Below, piece by piece: positions 1 to 8,308 of a stretch of DNA of 64,000 bases. This DNA comes from Faecalitalea cylindroides ATCC 27803. GTDB taxonomy: Bacteria; Bacillota_I; Bacilli_A; Erysipelotrichales; Erysipelotrichaceae. Both the position numbers and the translations under genes were made by a program. Position 1 is the stretch's first letter, and each line of letters begins with the position of its first letter. The DNA lies in the NCBI RefSeq assembly GCF_000469305.1, contig NZ_KI270992.1, positions 1 through 64,000 of the forward strand, written 5' to 3'. Under the pieces are notes generated by a model. That model saw only the letters and a program-made list of their open reading frames with translations. It did no database searches and had not been told where the DNA came from.

Positions 1-46
1 CACCGGAAATGACCAAAATGACAAAAAAATAGATGATTTTTTTCAT
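1..46 (-). CDS. Partial 5' end of a membrane or exported protein gene
   Basis: Reading leftward from an ATG at 46-44 gives MKKIIYFFVILVISG up to the window edge: two lysines, then a strongly hydrophobic stretch, as in a signal peptide or first membrane segment. A weak purine-rich ribosome site (GAGAAG) lies just upstream. It follows the parB terminator, so it probably needs its own promoter or readthrough. Only 15 codons are visible, so no family can be named, and the ORF may be spurious. Confidence 0.4.
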   Translation of the reverse strand, partial: MKKIIYFFVILVISG

Positions 47-79
47 TTTTTCTTCTCATGGCATTATTTAGTACAGCAT

Positions 80-102
80 AAAAAAAAGAGGAATTATTCC
101 TC
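80..102 (-). terminator. Rho-independent terminator of parB
   Basis: GAGGAATTATTCCTC (88-102) is a perfect palindrome and, read leftward, is followed by a run of T. The parB stop codon (94-96) lies inside the hairpin. Confidence 0.8.
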
Positions 103-972
103 AATCAGATTTAATAATTCTAAGATACGGTTCATATCTTCTTCATTTTCATAATGAATAGAGATAGAATGTTCACTAACTTTCACTGATGTTTGGAAAT
201 ATTCCTCTAATTTATTCTTAGCTTCTTTAATAAAAATATTTTCTTCTACTTGTTTTTCCGGCTCTTTTTTATGTTGAAGATCTTTTACTAACTGTTCAAT
301 TTTACGAACAGACAATCCTTGATCAATTGCCTGTTTGGCAATCTTTCGAATCATGTTTTCATCTTTTAAACCAATCAATGCTCGAACATGTCCCATTGAA
401 AGTTTCTTTTGAACAACGTATTCCTGTACATCTTCTGGAAGTTTTAAAAGACGCAATGTATTTGTAATATGTTCACGTGATTTTCCTACACGATTTGCCA
501 ATTGTTCCTGTGTGTAGTTCAATCTTTGAATTAACTGCTCATACGCTTTGGCTTCTTCTATTCCATTTAAGTTTTCTCGTTGAATATTTTCTAGAAGCGC
601 AATTTCCATCATTTCCTGATCATTTAGATCTACGATGATTGCTGGAATATCACTCATTCCGGCAAGCTTGCTGGCACGAAGCCTCCTCTCTCCGGCAATC
701 AGATCATATCCTTGTATGCTCTTTTTGACCAGGATTGGTGTAAACACTCCATGTTGTTTAATAGATTGGCTTAGTTCCTGTAAAGCTGTATCATCAAAAA
801 CTTTACGTGGCTGATATGGATTTGGACGAATTTGATCAATGTTGATCTTAGTTTGTTCTTGTTTTTCTGTTTTTACATCTCCATTTTGAATATCTTCTAA
901 AACTTTTGAAACATCTTGACCAAAAATGGAATTCAATCCTTTACCTAAACGATTTGTATCCCTTGTGCTCAT
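94..972 (-). CDS. parB: Chromosome partitioning protein ParB (Spo0J)
   Basis: ParB is a CTP-dependent DNA clamp that loads at parS sites and spreads to organise and segregate origins; it also recruits SMC. The 292-aa protein shows the ParB N-terminal nuclease-like domain (about residues 42-135) with the CTP-binding GERR motif (95-98) and ENIQREN (128-134), a central HTH (about 154-176) and a C-terminal dimerisation region (about 245-292). It begins at an ATG preceded by CGGAGGAAAC and sits 1 nt after parA in an rsmG-parA-parB operon. A matching parS site exists at 36261-36276 in dnaX. Identification is firm. Confidence 0.97.
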   Translation of the reverse strand: MSTRDTNRLGKGLNSIFGQDVSKVLEDIQNGDVKTEKQEQTKINIDQIRPNPYQPRKVFDDTALQELSQSIKQHGVFTPILVKKSIQGYDLIAGERRLRASKLAGMSDIPAIIVDLNDQEMMEIALLENIQRENLNGIEEAKAYEQLIQRLNYTQEQLANRVGKSREHITNTLRLLKLPEDVQEYVVQKKLSMGHVRALIGLKDENMIRKIAKQAIDQGLSVRKIEQLVKDLQHKKEPEKQVEENIFIKEAKNKLEEYFQTSVKVSEHSISIHYENEEDMNRILELLNLIEE

Positions 973-973
973 A

Positions 974-1747
974 TTAGTTTCCTCCGTTTCGCTTTAAAAA
1001 TTCCTGTGTTAATCCTGCATATGCCTTGGCTCCATTGCATGTAATATCATATTCAAAAATAGATAAACCTCTACTTGGTGCTTCGGATAATTTTACATTT
1101 CGTGGTATCGAATTTTGATACACTTGTTTTCCAAAGTTTTGGCGAACATCCTGCGAAACTTCTACACTTAACTTGGTGCGAATATCAAACATCGTCAACA
1201 AGATTCCCTCTATTTTTAAATGCGGATTGTATAGTTGCTGCACCAAGCGAATCGTCAACAATAACTGTGTGACACCTTCTAGAGCATAGTATTCACATTG
1301 TACTGGAATCAAGACACTGTCGGCAGCTGTTAATGCATTTGTATTTAATAAACCTAAAGAAGGAGGACAATCAATAATTATGTAATCATATTGATCACGA
1401 ACCTTCATAAGCTGTCTTTTCAATAATTCTTCTTTTCCTGCTTCCATCTTATCCATTTCCAGATCAGCACCAGCTAATGAAATAGAAGACGGAAGAATAT
1501 CTATATTTGGTGCTTCTTTATGTACAATAGCATCTTCAATTGGATAATCTTCCAACAAAACTGAATAAATCGTTGGCTGTCCCTGCTTGGTTATAGCTAG
1601 CAAGCCCTGGCTGGCATTTCCCTGTGAGTCAAAATCAACCAACAATACTTTTTTATTCATCTGAGCTAATCCACTTGATAAGTTAATTGCGGTTGTCGTT
1701 TTTCCAACACCGCCTTTTTGATTGGATATCGCAATGATTTTTCCCAT
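974..1747 (-). CDS. parA: Chromosome partitioning ATPase ParA (Soj)
   Basis: ParA/Soj is a deviant-Walker ATPase that switches between dimer and monomer, works with ParB in origin segregation and, in Bacillus, also regulates DnaA. The 257-aa protein begins MGKIIAISNQ and has the deviant Walker A KGGVGKTTT at 11-19 and a Walker B in YIIIDCPPSLG near residue 122. Length and order match chromosomal Soj rather than plasmid ParA with an N-terminal HTH. A strong AGGAGG site precedes the start and only 1 nt separates it from rsmG, which indicates one transcript with rsmG and parB. Confidence 0.97.
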   Translation of the reverse strand: MGKIIAISNQKGGVGKTTTAINLSSGLAQMNKKVLLVDFDSQGNASQGLLAITKQGQPTIYSVLLEDYPIEDAIVHKEAPNIDILPSSISLAGADLEMDKMEAGKEELLKRQLMKVRDQYDYIIIDCPPSLGLLNTNALTAADSVLIPVQCEYYALEGVTQLLLTIRLVQQLYNPHLKIEGILLTMFDIRTKLSVEVSQDVRQNFGKQVYQNSIPRNVKLSEAPSRGLSIFEYDITCNGAKAYAGLTQEFLKRNGGN

Positions 1748-1748
1748 T

Positions 1749-2450
1749 TTACACTCCTCCTAAAGGCTTCTTTTTTATCTGCCCATACGCTCTAGGATAT
1801 TTATTTGGCGTAGGTTTTACTTTTTGCATATATAGATTGATCCTTGTTGCTTCATCAACGTCGATCGTATCTTCTTTTTCAAGCTTCATTCCTAGAATAT
1901 CTAAAGCTTTTTGGGCTTCTAATAATTCTTCATGTCCCTGCTTCCCCTTTAAGGCAATAAAATGTCCTTTCATCTTTACCAAAGGAGCACATAATTCCAA
2001 CAAAATAGAGAGTCTAGCTACCGCTCTTGCACTGACTACATCGTAAGATTCTCTATGTTCTTTCACAAAATCTTCAGCTCTTTCAGGATAGATATTTACA
2101 CCCTTTAAATCCAATGCTTCTTTTACTGTTTCTAAAAACCGGCATCTTTTCTGTAAAGGTTCAACGATCGTTAATTCCATATCCGGAAATACAATTTTTA
2201 AAGGAATTCCTGGAAAACCAGCTCCCGATCCAACATCACAAAGTGTCTTATGTGATAAATTCTCAAATGGAACGATTGAATCATAAAAATGTTTTTCCCA
2301 GATTTCCTCTTCTATAGTAATGGCTGTCAAATTCATCTTCTGATTCCACTCTAATAAAAGATGCATATATTTTTCAAACTGGTCTAACATCTTCTTTGTA
2401 ACCATAATATTTTTATTTTCTAAAGCTTTTTTAAATGTTTCTTTTGTCAT
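1749..2450 (-). CDS. rsmG: 16S rRNA (guanine527-N7)-methyltransferase RsmG (GidB)
   Basis: RsmG methylates G527 of 16S rRNA using SAM; its loss gives low-level streptomycin resistance in other bacteria. The GidB fold is clear: KMNLTAI near the N-terminus, the SAM loop DVGSGAGFPGIPLK and the VSARAVARLS region. I chose the ATG at 2450 (MTKETFKKAL, 233 aa) because CGGAGA lies 8 nt upstream; an ATG at 2456 and a TTG at 2471 are in frame but sit on or before that site. A TATAAT at 2472-2477 gives a likely promoter. First gene of the rsmG-parA-parB operon; the usual mnmG/mnmE neighbours are absent from this window. Confidence 0.95.
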   Translation of the reverse strand: MTKETFKKALENKNIMVTKKMLDQFEKYMHLLLEWNQKMNLTAITIEEEIWEKHFYDSIVPFENLSHKTLCDVGSGAGFPGIPLKIVFPDMELTIVEPLQKRCRFLETVKEALDLKGVNIYPERAEDFVKEHRESYDVVSARAVARLSILLELCAPLVKMKGHFIALKGKQGHEELLEAQKALDILGMKLEKEDTIDVDEATRINLYMQKVKPTPNKYPRAYGQIKKKPLGGV

Positions 2451-2562
2451 ACTCATTCTCCGTGTAGTCAAATTATATCATTTTAAACACATTTTTAAAG
2501 CACCTTTAATGTACGATTAAAATTGACATTATTTATGTCTAAAATGTTAAATAATCTCATTT

Positions 2563-3957
2563 TTATTCATGATTTATGGTTATTGCCTGCTTTGATAACA
2601 TAAATGGTCGCATATAGGCAAGAGTTGAGCACATAGGCAATACATCTTCATGAAGTTGAATCCCTAAATTTTCAATGATGTATTTTCTTCTCTTAATCAT
2701 TCTTTGATACATCTCTGGATACTGTTCCTTGATTTTTTCTCTAAGTTTTATATCCGCTATGCATATTGTACTCTCTGCGGATACTCCACCATACCCTTCA
2801 ACAAAAGGAATGATATCGCTCTGTAATAACATTCCACTTTGGATCAATTCATGTGAATTTTCATAAATAGGAGATGACAACCACTCTTCATCCGCTGTTA
2901 AATGACCAGGACAAAGTGTCCAATGATATTTTTCTTGAGGCAACACATCATTGATCAAATCATACATCTCTTTGCCTGTCATACCTACATGTATATTTTC
3001 AAGCCATGCAGCTATTGCGATAAAATAAGGAGCACATATTTTATGCATATAATCCTGGACATCTTCATCCAATTCGCTTGTGAAATGCACTGCATAACCA
3101 GCTCTGCTTGATAATCCTCCTTTATATCCCACTGTCAAAGAGACTGTATCTTTCAGTTGCAATTCTCTTTGTGTTGGATACATATTTCCTTTAATAAAGC
3201 GTTGTCCAAATGCTGCAATTGTTACAACGCTATTTCTTTGTCCATAACGAGATAATATATCACCAATCTCCATCTCAGTAACACCTTCTTGTAATGTATT
3301 TAGCGCATCCAGCATACAATCGGATGCCAAAGATGCTCCAAATTCATAATGCGCAATTTCATCTGGTTCGTTGATTGTACGAACTCCGTTTTCTCCAATA
3401 AATATATCTGTTTGATTTGTGATGTTCTCTTTGCCACATAATTCAATTAAAGCATCCATGATAAAAACAGGAATATCATAAAGCTGACGATTATCTTCAT
3501 ATAAACTCGTAAAGTTTTTCCATCCAACAACACCAATGCGTTTATTTTCTATATCTGTCTCTTTCATGATATCTTTAAAACTTTTGGTATTATTCATTGG
3601 TTGGTTCGGTAAAGAAAAATAAGGTGCATGAATTGCCTTACACTGTAAACGCGCTTTAGAAACTTTATTTAAATTCTCATTCCCCATCACTAAATAGGCT
3701 TTTTGATCTTTATGAAAAACCAATAAAGCTTCTTCAAAACGAGGAAGAAAACCAACTAAGTATTCAAAATTGCTACCATGTTCCAAATCAGCATAAATGA
3801 GCAAAACATCAATTTTTCTTTGATTCATCTTTTCAATTATTTTTTGTTTTCTTTGTTCTATCGTTTTATCACTTATATCTACTGGAATAAGAGTACAGTC
3901 TTTTTCAGGTTCAGGAATTTCTTTTAAAACTGCATCTTCATAATTATATTTTTTCAT
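2563..3957 (-). CDS. Divergent M24 (creatinase/aminopeptidase P-like) protein
   Basis: A 464-aa protein with a creatinase-type N-terminal domain (about 30-190) and an M24 pita-bread C-terminal domain (about 205-440). Active aminopeptidase P enzymes bind two metals through Asp, Asp, His, Glu, Glu. Here the Asp-rich segment reads TVSLTVGYKGGLSSRAGY, with neither Asp in place, while a His (PGHLTADEEW) and two Glu-containing segments (FVEGYGG, VSAESTICIAD) remain. It may be catalytically inactive or bind its substrate differently. Start: ATG 3957 has AGGAG about 10 nt upstream; an earlier TTG (3966) lacks a site. Family confident, function unknown. Confidence 0.75.
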   Translation of the reverse strand: MKKYNYEDAVLKEIPEPEKDCTLIPVDISDKTIEQRKQKIIEKMNQRKIDVLLIYADLEHGSNFEYLVGFLPRFEEALLVFHKDQKAYLVMGNENLNKVSKARLQCKAIHAPYFSLPNQPMNNTKSFKDIMKETDIENKRIGVVGWKNFTSLYEDNRQLYDIPVFIMDALIELCGKENITNQTDIFIGENGVRTINEPDEIAHYEFGASLASDCMLDALNTLQEGVTEMEIGDILSRYGQRNSVVTIAAFGQRFIKGNMYPTQRELQLKDTVSLTVGYKGGLSSRAGYAVHFTSELDEDVQDYMHKICAPYFIAIAAWLENIHVGMTGKEMYDLINDVLPQEKYHWTLCPGHLTADEEWLSSPIYENSHELIQSGMLLQSDIIPFVEGYGGVSAESTICIADIKLREKIKEQYPEMYQRMIKRRKYIIENLGIQLHEDVLPMCSTLAYMRPFMLSKQAITINHE

Positions 3958-4153
3958 ATGTATCAATCTCCTGTTACTATGATATCACATAACTTTTTAA
4001 GTCTTATACACAAAAAATGTACGCTTTTCCTTTTATTTTTTCTATGTTACAATTTCTTTGCAAGACACAAATAAGAGACTATCATCTATTTTATTCAGTC
4101 TAAATTAGACTTGTTTTTTGATGTTTAAAAGAAGTAGGGAGTATAAAAGTATC

Positions 4154-4819
4154 ATGAATATGCCTGAAGAATTGATCAAACAAGCGTTTGATGAAGAATT
4201 TGAAGAACAATTGCTTGCGATAAGACAAAGTATGTCTTATTACCGTTGTGCATTAATGGAAGTAGAGACCAAATTTAAAGTACTGAATGAACAATTTTCC
4301 TTGTATTATGATCGTAATCCAATTGAGTCCATCAGTACTCGAATTAAATCAGAAGCAAGTATCTTGCGAAAGCTCCAAAACCGTAATCTTCCACTATCTC
4401 TGGAATCTATGGAAGAAAACATTTTTGATATTGCCGGTGTCAGGGTCATTGGTTCTTTTCTAGAAGATATCTATGATCTAGCAAATTATTTTTTAAAACA
4501 AGATGATGTTCACCTTATTGAAACAAAAGATTATATCCAGCATCCTAAACCTAATGGATATCGATCTTTACATCTAATTGTAGAAATTCCCATTTTCCTT
4601 GCCAATGAGAAGAAATGGGTCAAGGTAGAAGTGCAATTTCGTACGATTGCGATGAATTTCTGGGCTAGCCTTGAGCATAAGCTAAGATATAAAAAAGAAC
4701 TTTCTCAAGAAAGGCTTGCCGAAATTGATAGCGAACTCTTAGAATGTGCCAAACTTTGTGCTACTCTAGATCAAAAGATGCAAAATATAAAAGGATCAAA
4801 ATTAGCACAGGAACTTTAG
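4154..4819 (+). CDS. relQ: Small alarmone synthetase, RelQ/YjbM type
   Basis: Small alarmone synthetases transfer pyrophosphate from ATP to GTP or GDP to make (p)ppGpp without a hydrolase domain. This 221-aa protein has the synthetase motifs in order: RIKSEASILRKL, DIAGVRVIGSF, HPKPNGYRSLHLIV and EVQFRTIAMNFWASLEHKLRY, followed by a short helical C-terminus like that of RelQ. Length matches B. subtilis RelQ (211 aa). The start at 4154 is chosen because AGTAGGGAG (4133-4141) lies upstream; an ATG at 4121 has no ribosome site. In Bacillus relQ sits with a CYTH gene and nadK; here those two are 34 kb away. Confidence 0.9.
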   Translation: MNMPEELIKQAFDEEFEEQLLAIRQSMSYYRCALMEVETKFKVLNEQFSLYYDRNPIESISTRIKSEASILRKLQNRNLPLSLESMEENIFDIAGVRVIGSFLEDIYDLANYFLKQDDVHLIETKDYIQHPKPNGYRSLHLIVEIPIFLANEKKWVKVEVQFRTIAMNFWASLEHKLRYKKELSQERLAEIDSELLECAKLCATLDQKMQNIKGSKLAQEL

Positions 4820-4909
4820 TTTCAGTATTTTTTTACAATCGGAATATTGAATATCTCTCCTTTTTCAAAGTATAATAAAAGTATAATATAAGAAAAGGAG
4901 GGATTCTTT

Positions 4910-5659
4910 ATGTGGTCTAGAAAAGAGCTCAAACAAAACGCAAAAATCTTAATGCATAAACGGTATTCACAAATGTTAGGTGTATCTAGTTTATATCTAA
5001 TTTTAAGTGGTACTATATTTTTTACTATAAATTATTACTACACCCAAATCAATGATGTTATCAATGAACCAAGCACACCAATCTATTCAATAGAACCGGA
5101 TCAAAATTTTATATTATTTTTATTTTACTTTATCTTATTAAGTTCTTTCATTGGTTTTATTATTCGTACGCTTTATACAATTTTTATTGCCAATCCATTA
5201 TCTGTAGGTGAATCAAAATATTTTATTAATAACCGCAAAGATCAAGGACGATTTAATAACTTGTTCTATGCTTTTTCACATAACTATATGAATATCGTAA
5301 AAATTACTTTCTTTATGCAAATAAAATTGATGCTTTGGACTTTGTTGTTTATCATTCCAGGAATCATAAAAGCACTTGAATATTCCATGATTCCTTATAT
5401 CCTTGCGGAAAGGCCAGATATTTCAAGTGAAGAAGCTTTTAGATTATCTAAAGAATTAACTGACTATCAAAAAACAGAATTATTTGTTCTAGAGTTATCT
5501 TTTTTCGGATGGTATTTTTTAGGGCTATTATTATGCGGCATTGGAATTATATTTGTTTATCCGTATTACTATGCTACAATGGCTGAACTATATTTTAAAT
5601 TAAAAGAAATCAAACAAATTGAAATTACCCCAGATATTCCCCCAATTCCTAATCTTTGA
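4910..5659 (+). CDS. DUF975 family integral membrane protein
   Basis: A 249-aa protein beginning WSRKELKQNAKILM, the typical amphipathic N-terminus of DUF975 proteins, followed by about five or six hydrophobic segments (near residues 25-43, 63-88, 135-155, 190-218). The family is common in gut Firmicutes and has no established function. A strong AAGGAGGG site precedes the ATG and a strong terminator follows, so it is probably monocistronic. Confidence 0.75.
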   Translation: MWSRKELKQNAKILMHKRYSQMLGVSSLYLILSGTIFFTINYYYTQINDVINEPSTPIYSIEPDQNFILFLFYFILLSSFIGFIIRTLYTIFIANPLSVGESKYFINNRKDQGRFNNLFYAFSHNYMNIVKITFFMQIKLMLWTLLFIIPGIIKALEYSMIPYILAERPDISSEEAFRLSKELTDYQKTELFVLELSFFGWYFLGLLLCGIGIIFVYPYYYATMAELYFKLKEIKQIEITPDIPPIPNL

Positions 5660-5663
5660 TCAT

Positions 5664-5687
5664 TAAGCCTCATTGAGGCTTTTTTTA
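5664..5687 (+). terminator. Rho-independent terminator after DUF975 gene
   Basis: AGCCTCATTGAGGCT (5666-5680) folds into a short hairpin followed by TTTTTT. Confidence 0.85.
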
Positions 5688-5798
5688 ATTGAATTTGTAC
5701 TATTTTTTTAGTATTCTTTTTAGGAAAGGACGTGAGAACATGAGAATATAGTAAGAACTGATTCATCCAAATAATTATCGAATGGAGGTGTTTTTACT

Positions 5799-7325
5799 AT
5801 GTTTCAATGTGTTCAACTATCCGCATCATTAGAAAATTCGCGTGTTTTATTTCCACCCTTTGATTTTTCTTTAAAAGAAAGAGATCGCCTTGCAATCATA
5901 GCCGAAGAAGGAAACGGAAAATCAACTTTATTAAAAATAATATCCAATATTCCATGTGACTATGTCCATGTCTCTGGTAAGATAATCTCAAATTATAAAG
6001 TAGCATATTTACCACAAAAAATCGAAGAAAAATGGAATCAATCATTTCCTTTAGATTTCTTATTAAAAGAAAAACCCGAAGATGAAATTCTTCCAGAACA
6101 ATATAATTTATGCCAAAAATTAGAAAGTCTTTGTTCTTCCATGTATATTGATTCCAACTTCATTTATACAGAAAGACCAATCTATACATTAAGCGGTGGG
6201 GAAAAAGTCAGACTTCAGTTCTTAAAACTTACACTTAATGAAGCTGATCTTTATTGTCTGGATGAACCTACAAACGATTTAGATATTGATACTTTAGAAT
6301 GGTTGGAAAAATGGATCTTATTACGAAAAGAACCTATTATTTATATATCACATGACATTACTTTATTAACGCATACAGCTACGCGTATTCTTCATCTTGA
6401 ACAACGTAATAAGAAATCAAAACCTGTAATCACTTTATTTAATGGAACTTATCAAGATTATATAGATACAAGATATCACCAGCATGAAAAAGATATTCAG
6501 ACAAGTGTTAATCAAAAAAGAGAATATTTCAAACAAAAACAGCGTTTAAATAATCTTCATAATAAAATTCAAAGTGATTTGCGAAGCGTTTCAAGACAGG
6601 CTCCTCAAGCTGCCAAAAACCTCAAAGACAAAATGCGTTCTGTAAAATCCAGTCAAGCAAACTTGGAAGCTAAGGCCTATCCTAAAGTCGATTCATTTGA
6701 AGAAGAAATTCATATTTTCTTTTCCGTCAATTCACTGCCATCTTCTAAGATCATACTAAGTCAACATCAAAAAACAATTTCAATAAACAATAAAATATTG
6801 ATTGAACCTTTTGATCTAGAAGTCTATGGACAAGACAAATTAGTGATCACAGGAAAAAACGGTTGTGGAAAAAGCTTATGGATGAAAGAAACCATTAAAG
6901 ATCTACAAACACGCAATGATATCAAACTTGGCTATATGCCTCAAAATTACAGTGATTTCTTTAAAAAAGACGATACCCCCATTTCTTTTTTAAAAGAGGA
7001 TGATATTTCCTATACAGATATTCAAACAATGTTAGGAAGTTTAAAAATCATTGAAAGTGAAATGAATCAAAATATTTTTGATTGTTCATTAGGACAACAA
7101 GCAAAAATTTATCTGGCAAAACTAATTTTAAATAAATGTAATGTATTATTTTTGGATGAACCAAGCCGAAATCTATCCCCTTTATCTCAACCTGTTTTAA
7201 TTCAAGCACTTAAAGATTTTAAAGGAAGTATTGTTTGTATTTCCCATGATAGAACATTGATACATGAAGTATTTACTCGTAAAGTATTAATCGAAGATAA
7301 AATTTGGAAAGAAGTGTCTTTATAA
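5799..7325 (+). CDS. ABC-F type ATPase with degenerate second half
   Basis: Two ABC ATPase domains without membrane segments in 508 aa, the ABC-F layout; such proteins act on ribosomes in translation rescue or antibiotic protection. Domain 1 has a variant Walker A (EEGNGKST near 36-43, lacking the first Gly), signature LSGGEKVRLQ and Walker B LYCLDEPTNDLD. A charged linker (about 215-290) joins domain 2, which has a good Walker A (GKNGCGKS) but an altered signature (CSLGQQAKIYLA) and DEPSRNLS instead of DEPTNHLD. The substrate or drug class cannot be told. Preceded by GGAGGTG; a three-codon ORF (MRI, 5741-5752) with a weak ribosome site lies upstream. Confidence 0.8.
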   Translation: MFQCVQLSASLENSRVLFPPFDFSLKERDRLAIIAEEGNGKSTLLKIISNIPCDYVHVSGKIISNYKVAYLPQKIEEKWNQSFPLDFLLKEKPEDEILPEQYNLCQKLESLCSSMYIDSNFIYTERPIYTLSGGEKVRLQFLKLTLNEADLYCLDEPTNDLDIDTLEWLEKWILLRKEPIIYISHDITLLTHTATRILHLEQRNKKSKPVITLFNGTYQDYIDTRYHQHEKDIQTSVNQKREYFKQKQRLNNLHNKIQSDLRSVSRQAPQAAKNLKDKMRSVKSSQANLEAKAYPKVDSFEEEIHIFFSVNSLPSSKIILSQHQKTISINNKILIEPFDLEVYGQDKLVITGKNGCGKSLWMKETIKDLQTRNDIKLGYMPQNYSDFFKKDDTPISFLKEDDISYTDIQTMLGSLKIIESEMNQNIFDCSLGQQAKIYLAKLILNKCNVLFLDEPSRNLSPLSQPVLIQALKDFKGSIVCISHDRTLIHEVFTRKVLIEDKIWKEVSL

Positions 7326-7357
7326 ATCAAGATTTCAAAAAAATCTTGATTTTTTTG
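7325..7357 (+). terminator. Rho-independent terminator after the ABC-F gene
   Basis: AATCAAGATT and AATCTTGATT arms (about 7325-7351), then seven T. Confidence 0.85.
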
Positions 7358-7386
7358 TCCTTTTTACCATTTGAGGTGTGATAGAC

Positions 7387-7561
7387 ATGTGCAAAGCCAT
7401 CGAAGAATAGGAAGAAGAAATCAGTGAACAGGCAAGGAATGAAGGAAGGTTAAAAGACGAAAGAAAACAAATCTTTCAATTTATCCAGGAATGATAGAAA
7501 AAGGATATACGGATGAAATGATCCTAAGCTTTAAATGTGTAACAAAACAATTGTCAAAGTA
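7387..7561 (+). pseudogene. C-terminal remnant of an Rpn/YhgA-like nuclease gene
   Basis: Translation from 7387 gives MCKAIEE, a stop, then EEEISEQARNEGRLKDERKQ, a further stop, and after a frame change MIEKGYTDEMILSFKCVT ending at a TAA at 7559-7561. The Glu/Gly/Arg-rich stretch and the LIEKGYTDEMI-type ending match the C-terminal tails of Rpn/PD-(D/E)XK (YhgA-like) recombination-promoting nuclease proteins of gut Firmicutes. The nuclease core is missing, so this is a decayed fragment. It fills most of the 305-bp gap between the ABC-F gene and the next gene. Confidence 0.55.
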
Positions 7562-7594
7562 AGCAAAAACTACTCTTTAATCTTTAGAAATAGT

Positions 7595-7623
7595 TTTGAA
7601 CTTCTTTTATAAAAAGACTATAC
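7595..7623 (+). promoter_or_regulatory. Promoter of the PLPBP gene (apparently leaderless)
   Basis: TTGAAC (7595-7600), a 17-bp spacer and TATACT (7618-7623). Transcription should start near 7630, at the ATG (7631), and no Shine-Dalgarno sequence is present. Confidence 0.65.
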
Positions 7624-7630
7624 TATTTAC

Positions 7631-8254
7631 ATGAACAAAGAAATGATCAATAAACTAAAAAATATGAATGTAAATATAGTTGCCGTTTCAAAGTATCACA
7701 CAAAAGAAGAAATTGATGCTGTTGCAAAAGAAGGACTCATTACTTTTGGTGAGAATAGAGTTCAAGAATTTCTTGAAAAATATGACCCTAAATATAAATG
7801 GCACATTATTGGACATCTTCAAACAAATAAAGTGAAATATATCATAGGTAAAGTTGAAATGATCGAAAGTTTAGATTCTATCAAGCTGGCTAAAGAAATT
7901 GAAAAACAAGCTGCCAAGCACGATGTCATTCAAAACGTTTTAGTCCAAATCAAAATATCTAAAGATGAATTAAAGACCGGTTTACCTATTGAAGAAACGG
8001 ATTCCTTCTTAAAAGAAGTTTCAACATACCCTCATATTAAACTCAAAGGATTTATGTGTGTTGCCAGCCATACTGACAATATACAATTGATCGAAGAAGA
8101 ATTTTCAATGATGAATGACTTATATAAAAATTATAAAGATTTGTATCAATTGGATACCTTATCAATGGGCATGTCAAATGATTACGAACTAGCTATTAAA
8201 CATGGATCTAACACTGTACGCATTGGATCTGCCATATTTGGAGCACGAAACTAA
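7631..8254 (+). CDS. YggS/PLPBP family PLP homeostasis protein
   Basis: A single-domain fold-type III PLP-binding protein that buffers pyridoxal phosphate and affects amino-acid metabolism, with no proven catalytic activity. The PLP lysine is K21 in IVAVSKYHT; GENRVQEF, WHIIGHLQTNK, SMGMSNDYELAI and the phosphate-binding end HGSNTVRIGSAIFG are all present. At 207 aa it is slightly shorter than most relatives (about 225-235), mainly at the N-terminus. No ribosome site lies before the ATG and the promoter abuts it, which suggests a leaderless mRNA. In many Firmicutes it neighbours division genes; here it stands alone. Confidence 0.92.
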   Translation: MNKEMINKLKNMNVNIVAVSKYHTKEEIDAVAKEGLITFGENRVQEFLEKYDPKYKWHIIGHLQTNKVKYIIGKVEMIESLDSIKLAKEIEKQAAKHDVIQNVLVQIKISKDELKTGLPIEETDSFLKEVSTYPHIKLKGFMCVASHTDNIQLIEEEFSMMNDLYKNYKDLYQLDTLSMGMSNDYELAIKHGSNTVRIGSAIFGARN

Positions 8255-8267
8255 AGTGCTCTTTTTC
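8241..8267 (+). terminator. Terminator overlapping the PLPBP stop codon
   Basis: GAGCAC (8241-8246) pairs with GTGCTC (8256-8261), followed by TTTTT; the stop codon is in the loop. Confidence 0.75.
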
Positions 8268-8308
8268 ATTCACATAATTATCACAAACCTTTTTTATAAA
8301 ATAACTAC

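Noticed and set aside
473-480. TCACGTGA core inside parB as a second parS site
   Set aside because: Only the inner eight bases fit; the flanks (AAAA/ACAT on the leftward strand) break the 16-bp palindrome.
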